DNA of 64,000 bases from NCBI RefSeq assembly GCF_028010285.1, contig NZ_CP116304.1, positions 2,496,501 to 2,560,500 of the forward strand, read 5' to 3'. Positions 58,049 through 64,000 of the stretch are shown here, piece by piece. How positions within the stretch are numbered: position 1 is the first letter of the stretch; the number at the start of each line of letters is the position of its first letter. The notes under the pieces are model-generated. The model saw only the letters and a list, made by a program, of their open reading frames with translations. It made no database searches and was not told where the DNA came from. This DNA is from Pseudomonas sp. Q1-7. Its GTDB lineage: Bacteria > Pseudomonadota > Gammaproteobacteria > Pseudomonadales > Pseudomonadaceae. The translations under genes and the position numbers were made by a program.

Positions 58049-59956
58049 TCAGTCCGACGGTCTGCCCAGCCAGCGCTGCATCACTCGCAGCAGGTCGGCG
58101 CGCTTGAAGGGCTTGGCCAGGTAGTCGTTCATGCCCGCGGCCAGGCAGGCTTCGCGGTCGCCCTGCAGGGCATTGGCGGTGAGGGCAATAATCGGCAGGA
58201 CCGCACCACCATTCATCTGGCGAATCTGGCGGGTGGCCTCATAGCCATCCAGCACCGGCAGCCGGCAATCCATGAGAATGGCGGCATAGGGATGGCGCGA
58301 CGCCTGGTGCACGGCCTGGGCGCCGTCACCCACCAGGCTGACCTGATAGCCGAGGCTGCGCAGCATCGCCTCGATCACGGTCTGGTTCACCGGGTTGTCT
58401 TCCACCAGCAGCACGTGCTGGCCGCTGCCCTCGCTTTCTCCACGCGCCTGGCTGGACAGCGCCTCGGCGCTCTGGGGGCGGAACGGCAAGGGGATCTCAA
58501 GAGTGAAGACCGAGCCCGAGCCCTCGTGGCTTTCGGCCCGCAGGGTGCCGCCCATGCGTTCGGCCAGGGTCCGCGCGATAGGCAGGCCGAGGCCGGTGCC
58601 GCCGTAGCGGCGGGAAATCGAATGATCGGCCTGCTGGAAGGCGTCGAACATGTGCTCCAGGCGATCGGGCGGGATGCCGATGCCGCTGTCATGTACCGCA
58701 CAGGTGAGCCAGAGCACTTCGCTGTCCAGCGCCTGCCAGCGGGTTTCCACCCGGATACCGCCTTCTTCGGTGAATTTCAGGGCATTGCCCACCAGGTTCA
58801 CCAGGATCTGCCGCAGACGCGTCGGATCGCCTTGCACCTCGACCCGCTCGAGACCGTCCTGGGTATCCAGGCTGAGGGTCAGCCCGCGTTGCTGTGCGCT
58901 GTGCTGGAACACCTGCACCGAGCTTAGGATCAGGTCCAGCAGATTGAAGGGGATGCGCTCCAGCTCCAGTGCGCCGCGTTCGATGCGGGAGAAGTCGAGG
59001 ATGTCGTTGATCACCTTCAGCAGGTGCTCGGTGGATTCCGTGGCCAGTGCTGCGTATTCCGCCTGTTCCTCGGTCATCTCGGTGGTTTCCAGCAGCTGCA
59101 GCATGCCCAGCACGCCGTTCATGGGGGTGCGCAGTTCGTGGCTCATCATCGCCAGGAAGTCCGATTTGGCCCGGTTGGCCATTTCCGCTTCCTCGCGCGC
59201 GTTGATCAACTGGTCCATCGCCTGCTGCTGCTCATGGCTGGCCTTTTCCAGGCCGCTGGCGAGGTTGTTGATATGGCGGCCGAGGTCGCCCAGTTCGCTG
59301 TCGTCCACCACCGGCAGGCTGGCGTTGTAGTTGCCGTCCTGGATGGCCTTGACCGCTTCCCCCATGGCGCTGATGGGCTGCGACAGGCGGGTGGCCAGGC
59401 GGCGGGCGAGGAGGAAGGTGAGCAGCAGGGCGATCAGCGCCAGGACCGTGGCCTTGAGAAGGATTTCCTGCTGGCGGCTGCTGAACGCGTCGTTGGACAT
59501 GCCGACCACGACGCGTCCCAGGTAGTTGTCGTCGTTGCTGCGGCTGTCGGTCCTGGCCTGGGTGCGCCGGGTCAGCAGGTGCATCTGCTGCTGGACGATC
59601 GGTGCGTGGAACACTTCAACCTGGCTGCCGCTCGTTTCCAGGCTGTCCTGCTGCTCCAGATAGACCAGAATGTTGTCGGCGCGGTCGCGCACTTCGAGGA
59701 AGCGCACGTGGGGTGTGCCCAGACCGGCCTGGAGCAGGCCTTCCAGGACCTCCAGGTTGCCGGCGACCACGCCATACTCGGCCGCCGGGGCGAGCTGGCT
59801 GGCGATCAGCTGGCCTGTATGGTTCAGCTCCTGGCGCAAATCCTGCAAACGGGCGAAGGTGAAGAACCCGGTGAGCAGCAGGGTCAGCAGCAGTGCCGGG
59901 CCGAGGCTGATCAACTGGGTGCGGGTATGAATGTCCCAACGGTGCCGCAGGCTCAT
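58049..59956 (-). CDS. Membrane hybrid sensor histidine kinase (PA1611-type by position)
   Basis: A 635-residue hybrid kinase with a periplasmic domain between two helices (about 17-34 and 168-184), a HAMP linker, histidine kinase domain with His 273 in [10 protein letters not shown], ATPase with [18 protein letters not shown] and GGTGLGLPI, and a C-terminal receiver with Asp 563 in [12 protein letters not shown]. There is no Hpt domain. Its place between fabA and gpsA equals, from memory, that of PA1611 in P. aeruginosa, which feeds HptB and interacts with RetS. I start at [13 protein letters not shown] (59956); the frame extends 68 codons further but without family match. Confidence 0.9.
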   Translation of the reverse strand: MSLRHRWDIHTRTQLISLGPALLLTLLLTGFFTFARLQDLRQELNHTGQLIASQLAPAAEYGVVAGNLEVLEGLLQAGLGTPHVRFLEVRDRADNILVYLEQQDSLETSGSQVEVFHAPIVQQQMHLLTRRTQARTDSRSNDDNYLGRVVVGMSNDAFSSRQQEILLKATVLALIALLLTFLLARRLATRLSQPISAMGEAVKAIQDGNYNASLPVVDDSELGDLGRHINNLASGLEKASHEQQQAMDQLINAREEAEMANRAKSDFLAMMSHELRTPMNGVLGMLQLLETTEMTEEQAEYAALATESTEHLLKVINDILDFSRIERGALELERIPFNLLDLILSSVQVFQHSAQQRGLTLSLDTQDGLERVEVQGDPTRLRQILVNLVGNALKFTEEGGIRVETRWQALDSEVLWLTCAVHDSGIGIPPDRLEHMFDAFQQADHSISRRYGGTGLGLPIARTLAERMGGTLRAESHEGSGSVFTLEIPLPFRPQSAEALSSQARGESEGSGQHVLLVEDNPVNQTVIEAMLRSLGYQVSLVGDGAQAVHQASRHPYAAILMDCRLPVLDGYEATRQIRQMNGGAVLPIIALTANALQGDREACLAAGMNDYLAKPFKRADLLRVMQRWLGRPSD

Positions 59957-60277
59957 GGGCACGGCTCTCCTGTGGCGGGAGCGATCGGGATGCGGGGGGT
60001 GGGTCGGCACATCGTCCTGTCTGCCTCGGTGCGGTGTCGTCCATGGGGCGGAGCCATGTTGGAACTTTAGTCCCCTTGCGCCCCTGTGCAGGGGGAAATT
60101 CGATACGTGGGGGCCGCCGGGGGGCGAATGGGGAACCTTGACGTCAAAAAACTGCGGCATCTTAACCGAGGATGATCGCTTTGCCAGCGCAATGGCTCCG
60201 GACAGAGGCTGGCTGGCCGGCGGCGCCTCCGTATAATGCGCGGATTCGCCAAATCCAATGGCCTACATGGACCCGTT
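59957..60277. other. Divergent region between the hybrid kinase gene and gpsA
   Basis: Three hundred and twenty-one bases without a gene. It holds a small hairpin CCCCTG-TG-CAGGGG at 60081-60094 and a perfect -10 TATAAT at 60232-60237 for gpsA. I see no clear promoter for the kinase gene on the minus strand. Confidence 0.6.
60209..60237 (+). promoter_or_regulatory. Candidate gpsA promoter
   Basis: TATAAT at 60232-60237 with a poor -35 (CTGGCT) 17 bases upstream. The gpsA ATG follows 40 bases after the -10. Confidence 0.5.
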
Positions 60278-61300
60278 ATGACTGAACAGCAACCCGTCGC
60301 GGTGCTCGGCGGCGGCAGCTTCGGCACCGCCATCGCCAATCTGCTGGCCGAGAATGGCCAGCCTGTGCGCCACTGGATGCGCGATCTCGAACAGGCCGAG
60401 GCGATCCGCACCCAGCGCGAGAACCCGCGCTACCTCAAGGGGGTGAAAATCCTCCCCGGTGTGGAACCGGACACCGACCTGCAGGCCGTTCTCGCCGCGT
60501 GCGAGCTGGTGTTCGTCGCCCTGCCGTCCAGCGCCCTGCGCCATGTGCTCGAGCCGGTGGCCGGACAATTGGCCGGCAAGTTCCTGGTCAGCACCACCAA
60601 GGGCATCGAGGCGCAGAGCTTCAAGCTGATGAGCCAGATCCTCGAAGAAGTCGCACCGGCGGCCCGTATCGGCGTGATTTCCGGCCCCAACCTGGCCCGG
60701 GAGATCGCCGAACACGCGCTGACCGCCACGGTGGTCGCCAGCGAGGACGCCGAACTCTGCCGGCGCGTTCAGTCCGCCCTGCACGGCCGCACGTTTCGTG
60801 TCTATGCCAGCCAGGATCGTTTCGGGGTCGAGCTGGGCGGTGCCTTGAAGAACGTCTACGCCATCATCGCCGGCATGGCCGCCGCCATGGGCATGGGCGA
60901 GAACACCAAAAGCATGCTGATCACCCGCGCCCTGGCGGAGATGACGCGATTCGCCGTACAGCTCGGCGCCAACCCCATGACCTTCCTCGGCCTGGCCGGG
61001 GTGGGCGACCTGATCGTCACCTGTTCCTCACCCAAGAGCCGCAACTACCAGGTGGGTTACGCCCTGGGCGAGGGGCTGTCCCTGGAGGATGCGGTGGCGC
61101 GCCTGGGCGAGGTGGCCGAAGGGGTCAATACCCTCAAGGTGCTCAAGACCCGCGCCGAGGAGCTGCAGGTCTACATGCCGCTGGTCGCGGGCCTGCATGC
61201 CATCCTTTTCGAGGGGCGTACGCTGGCTCAGGTAATCGAGGCGCTGATGCGCGGCGAGCCGAAGACCGACGTAGACTTTATTCCAACCACCGGCTTCTAG
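60278..61300 (+). CDS. gpsA: Glycerol-3-phosphate dehydrogenase [NAD(P)+]
   Basis: GpsA makes sn-glycerol 3-phosphate, the backbone of phospholipids, from dihydroxyacetone phosphate. The 340 residues begin with the Rossmann motif [18 protein letters not shown], then [22 protein letters not shown] and the catalytic Lys in [12 protein letters not shown], with [13 protein letters not shown] and [12 protein letters not shown] later. I use ATG 60278 ([12 protein letters not shown]), the family start; an upstream in-frame start would add 14 residues. No ribosome site stands out. Confidence 0.97.
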   Translation: MTEQQPVAVLGGGSFGTAIANLLAENGQPVRHWMRDLEQAEAIRTQRENPRYLKGVKILPGVEPDTDLQAVLAACELVFVALPSSALRHVLEPVAGQLAGKFLVSTTKGIEAQSFKLMSQILEEVAPAARIGVISGPNLAREIAEHALTATVVASEDAELCRRVQSALHGRTFRVYASQDRFGVELGGALKNVYAIIAGMAAAMGMGENTKSMLITRALAEMTRFAVQLGANPMTFLGLAGVGDLIVTCSSPKSRNYQVGYALGEGLSLEDAVARLGEVAEGVNTLKVLKTRAEELQVYMPLVAGLHAILFEGRTLAQVIEALMRGEPKTDVDFIPTTGF

Positions 61301-61431
61301 GCCCGCCACGAGAGGTGCCTGCGCTCGGTCATGTGTCGTTGAAAATCGGTTCGGAATGCTCATTTGCAGCCGTAAACGCTGCTTCCTCACCGACTTTTGC
61401 CTAGCCTGACCTTCGCTCGGCGACATTCATA

Positions 61432-61456
61432 AAGGGCCTAGGGCCCTTAATTTTTT
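61432..61456 (+). terminator. Terminator between gpsA and the DUF4389 gene
   Basis: AAGGGCC-TAG-GGCCCTT, a 7-bp stem followed by AATTTTTT. It lies 131 bases after the gpsA stop and just 20 before the next ATG, so it could also be a leader attenuator for that gene. Confidence 0.75.
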
Positions 61457-61475
61457 CGGACAAGGAGATTCCCCC

Positions 61476-61823
61476 ATGAGTGAAGAGCGCGAAGACCTGC
61501 AACGCGAGCACATCCTGCTGCGCGTCCTGTGGATGCTGATTTTCGTCATCGTCTGGCAACTGGCCGAGATCGTGCTGGGCGCCGTGGTCCTGCTGCAACT
61601 GGGCTACCGCGCCTTCTACGGCGCGCCCAACGCCGGCCTGCTGGCCTTCGGCGACAGCCTGAGCCAGTACCTGGCGCAGATCGGCCGCTTCGGCACCTTC
61701 AATACCGAGGAGAAGCCCTGGCCCTTCGCCGATTGGCCGGAGGCCCGTGCACCGCAAGGCGAGGCGCCCCACGACGTGCCGCCGGCCGCCCATCCGGTGC
61801 GTGACGAAGAGCCCAAGCTATGA
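61476..61823 (+). CDS. DUF4389 membrane protein
   Basis: A 115-residue protein with one or two membrane helices (VLWMLIFVIVWQLAEIVLGAVVLLQLGYRAF) and a Pro- and charged-rich C-terminal tail. The phrase LLAFGDSLSQYLAQIGRF is the family core. It overlaps the sixA start (ATGA) by four bases. Function unknown. ACAAGGAGATTCCCCC precedes the ATG, so it is well translated. Confidence 0.88.
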   Translation: MSEEREDLQREHILLRVLWMLIFVIVWQLAEIVLGAVVLLQLGYRAFYGAPNAGLLAFGDSLSQYLAQIGRFGTFNTEEKPWPFADWPEARAPQGEAPHDVPPAAHPVRDEEPKL

Positions 61824-62284
61824 GGCTCTGGCTGCTCCGTCACGGCGAGGCGGAGCCCCGCGCCCATACCGACGCACAGCGCGAGCTGACCCGTCATGGG
61901 CGCAAGGACGTGCTGCACAGCGCCGCCCAGCTCGCCGGGCGGCCATTGGGCGCGATCCTCGCCAGCCCCTACGTGCGGGCGCAGCAGACCGCCGAACTGG
62001 TGCGCGATGCCCTGGGCTTCAGCGCGCCGGTTGGCACCGCCCCCTGGGCCACACCCGACAGCGATCCGCGTGAAGCGCTGAATTTCCTCGCCGAACGCAA
62101 CGAGCAGGATCTTCTGCTGGTCACCCACAATCCCTTCGTCAGCGAACTGGCCGGGCTGTTGCTTCATGGCCATCGCCAGGACCCGCTGCCCATGGGGACG
62201 GCCAGCCTGGCGGAACTGGAAGGTGACCTGCTGATCCCCGGCCTGATGTCCCTGCGCAGCCTGCATCACGTTCGCCGCCACTGA
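61820..62284 (+). CDS. sixA: Phosphohistidine phosphatase SixA
   Basis: A 154-residue histidine phosphatase. The catalytic motif is LLRHGEAEPRAHTDAQRELTRHGRKD, reported in parts LLRHGEAEP and LTRHGRKD: His 8 in RHG is the phospho-acceptor, and LLLVTHNPFVSEL holds the second His. SixA removes phosphate from histidine residues of phosphotransfer proteins. Two hybrid kinase systems lie within 14 kb, but a link is only a suggestion. Stops 105 bases before the acyl-CoA synthetase gene. Confidence 0.92.
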   Translation: MRLWLLRHGEAEPRAHTDAQRELTRHGRKDVLHSAAQLAGRPLGAILASPYVRAQQTAELVRDALGFSAPVGTAPWATPDSDPREALNFLAERNEQDLLLVTHNPFVSELAGLLLHGHRQDPLPMGTASLAELEGDLLIPGLMSLRSLHHVRRH

Positions 62285-62305
62285 CCGTTCGCAACATTTC
62301 TTAAC

Positions 62306-62353
62306 TTGCGCCTCCTCCGGGTGCGTGGAATAGTCGCCCAAGCAAGTGCTTGG
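62306..62353 (+). promoter_or_regulatory. Candidate promoter and operator of the acyl-CoA synthetase gene
   Basis: Weak -35 TTGCGC (62306-62311) and -10 AATAGT (62329-62334), 17 bases apart. Just after the -10, at the probable transcript start, lies a perfect palindrome CCAAGCA-AG-TGCTTGG (62338-62353). Such a position fits a repressor of the TetR type. It is not the PsrA sequence (GAAAC-N4-GTTTC) known for some fadD genes. Confidence 0.5.
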
Positions 62354-62389
62354 TTGTCCCCCACAAAAAGAACAAAGGAGGAAGCCCTG

Positions 62390-64000
62390 TGGCTGATGCA
62401 GTCCGTTTGCCGCTTGAGATGTTCGTTGAGCGTGAAGCCCGTCACCCGAACAAGCGCTACCTGGTCCAGCCGCTCGGCGGCGGTCGGATCGAGGAGCTGA
62501 CCTGGGCGGATGTCGGCGAGCAGGCCCGGCGGGCCGCCAGTTGGCTGCGCGGGCGGGACCTGCCCCAGGGCAGCCGTATCGCGATCATTTCCAAGAACTG
62601 CGCCCATTGGATCATCGCCGACCTCGCCATCTGGATGGCCGGCCACGTTTCCGTCCCGCTCTACCCCAATCTCACCGCCGAATCGGTCCACCAGGTGCTG
62701 GAACACTCCGAATCGGCCCTGGCCTTCATCGGCAAGCTCGATGACTGGCCGTCCATGGCCGCCGGTGTGCCCCCGGGCGTGCCGACCATCGCGCTGCCGA
62801 TCCACCCCTCCGGCGAGTTCGACTTCCACTGGGCCGACCTGCAGGCCGTCAACCCGATCCAGGACAATCCCCGGGGCGCGCCCGGCCAGCTCGCCACCAT
62901 CATCTACACCTCCGGCACCACCGGCACGCCCAAGGGTGTGATGCACAACTTCAGCAACCTCGCTTTCGCCGCAAGCCAGGGCATGGGGTTGTTCCAGACC
63001 GGCGAGGAAGACCGCCTGCTGTCCTACCTGCCGCTGTGCCACGTGGCCGAGCGCATGTTCGTCGAAATGGGCTCGCTCTATGCCGGGCAGACGGTGTTCT
63101 TCGCCGAGAGCCTGGACACCTTCCTCGACGACCTGCGCCGCGCGAGGCCCACGGCGATCTTCGGCGTGCCGCGGATCTGGACCAAGTTCCAGATGGGGGT
63201 CTATTCGAAGATGCCGGCCCGGAAGCTCGACCGCCTGCTGCGCCTGCCCATCATCGGCCGCATGGTCGGCCGCAAGGTGCTCGCCGGCCTTGGCCTGGAC
63301 GCCGTGCGCAATGCCCTGTGCGGCGCCGCGCCGGTGCCCGGGGCGCTGCTGGACTGGTACAAGCGCCTTGGCCTGGAAGTGCTGGAGGTCTACGGCATGA
63401 CCGAAAACTGCGGATATTCCCACCTGTGCCGCAAGGGCGAGCTGAAGCCGGGCTGGATCGGCCGTAACAGTCCCGGTGTCGAGGTGCGCATCAGCGAGGA
63501 GGGCGAAGTGCAGGTGCGCAGCGCCGCCACCATGCAGGGTTACTACAAGGACCCGGCCAGGACCGCCGAGACCCTCACCGATGACGGCTATCTGCGGACC
63601 GGCGACAAGGGCGAGCAGGATGCCGAGGGCAATCTGCGCCTGACCGGGCGCATCAAGGAAATCTTCAAGACCAGCAAGGGCAAGTACGTGGCTCCGGCGC
63701 CCATCGAGAACCGCCTGGCGGTGCATCCGCGCATCGAGCAGGTGTGCGTGGTGGGCGACGGTCTGCCGCAGCCGATGGCCCTTTGCGTGCTGTCCGAAGC
63801 GGGGCGACAGGAAGCGGTCAACGACGCCCGCCCGGAGCTGGAACTCAGCCTGCGCAGCCTGCTGGAAGAGGTCAACGGCGGCCTCGACAAGCACGAGCGT
63901 CTGCAAGGGCTGGTGCTGGTCAAGGAGGTCTGGGCGGTGGACAACGGCTTCCTCACCCCGACGTTGAAGATCAAGCGCAACAAGGTGGAAGACGCCTACG
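62390..64000 (+). CDS. AMP-dependent acyl-CoA synthetase/ligase (long-chain fatty acid type), 3' end outside window
   Basis: At least 537 codons, open to the window edge. The GTG start at 62390 follows AAAGGAGGAAGCCCT. ADP-ATP motif: IIYTSGTTGTPKGVMH (about 172-187), then YGMTENCGYSHL, GDKGEQDAEGNL and the Lys region GRIKEIFKTSKGKYVAP, as in long-chain fatty acyl-CoA synthetases. The substrate is likely a fatty acid. The C-terminal end is missing only because of the window. The operator-like palindrome 37 bases before the start suggests a ligand-controlled repressor. Confidence 0.92.

Overview
The window is a GC-rich chromosomal stretch from a Pseudomonas-type gammaproteobacterium. The evidence is the family content and gene order: nqrABCDEF-apbE-nqrM-sthA, lolCDE-comEC-exbBD-lpxK-kdsB-murB, gltA / sdhCDAB-sucAB-lpdG-sucCD, and fabBA next to an orphan hybrid kinase and gpsA. 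From memory these blocks are collinear with P. aeruginosa-group genomes, but two of them are probably joined differently here (junction after murB, about 20.5 kb). I see no tRNA or rRNA gene, insertion sequence, prophage, integrase or CRISPR array. Most of the window is core metabolism and envelope biology.

Layout. 1-6.3 kb: the Na+-pumping NADH:quinone reductase operon (nqrA is cut by the window edge) with its two maturation factors, ApbE (flavin transferase) and NqrM. 6.4-7.8 kb: soluble transhydrogenase. 8.0-9.6 kb (minus): PilZ protein, a BamE-like small secreted protein and a glycerophosphodiesterase. 9.7-12.9 kb: LolCDE lipoprotein release ABC transporter. 13.0-20.5 kb: a DUF2062 protein, then comEC and a tightly overlapping envelope operon (exbB-exbD-lpxK-Trm112-like-kdsB-LMW phosphatase-murB). 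20.6-24.7 kb: small accessory genes, including a membrane-anchored GH31 N-terminal domain without a catalytic barrel. 24.75-37.75 kb: the TCA block, gltA on the minus strand divergent from sdhCDAB-sucAB-lpdG-sucCD, with well-formed promoters between them. 38-49.5 kb: brnQ, DUF599 and MAPEG membrane proteins, thioesterases, htpG with a textbook RpoH promoter, a dienelactone-hydrolase-like protein, pirin, OsmC, an amidohydrolase and a DUF3859 protein. 49.5-53.2 kb: an OmpR-type regulator with a PAS/GAF hybrid kinase. 53.3-64 kb: an MddA-like methyltransferase, a chemoreceptor, fabA-fabB, an orphan hybrid kinase, gpsA, a DUF4389 protein, sixA and the start of an acyl-CoA synthetase.

How it fits together: NQR, SDH and STH handle electron entry and NAD(P)H balance for the TCA cycle encoded beside them. 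Lol, Lpx, Kds, Mur and Fab genes supply outer-membrane lipoprotein, lipid A, Kdo, peptidoglycan and unsaturated fatty acids.

The most interesting signals lie outside the genes. (1) A 10-codon aromatic-rich leader ORF (MNFFLWYFPS) has a stop codon that overlaps the Shine-Dalgarno-less brnQ start. (2) An A8 tract sits just before sdhC; a well-placed ribosome site there drives a five-codon mini-ORF in the other frame and contains the heptamer A AAA AAG. (3) A perfect CCAAGCA-N2-TGCTTGG palindrome lies at the acyl-CoA synthetase promoter. (4) Tandem TGTTTCAAT repeats precede the PAS kinase gene. (5) A structured lpdG-sucC spacer. All functional readings of these are inference.
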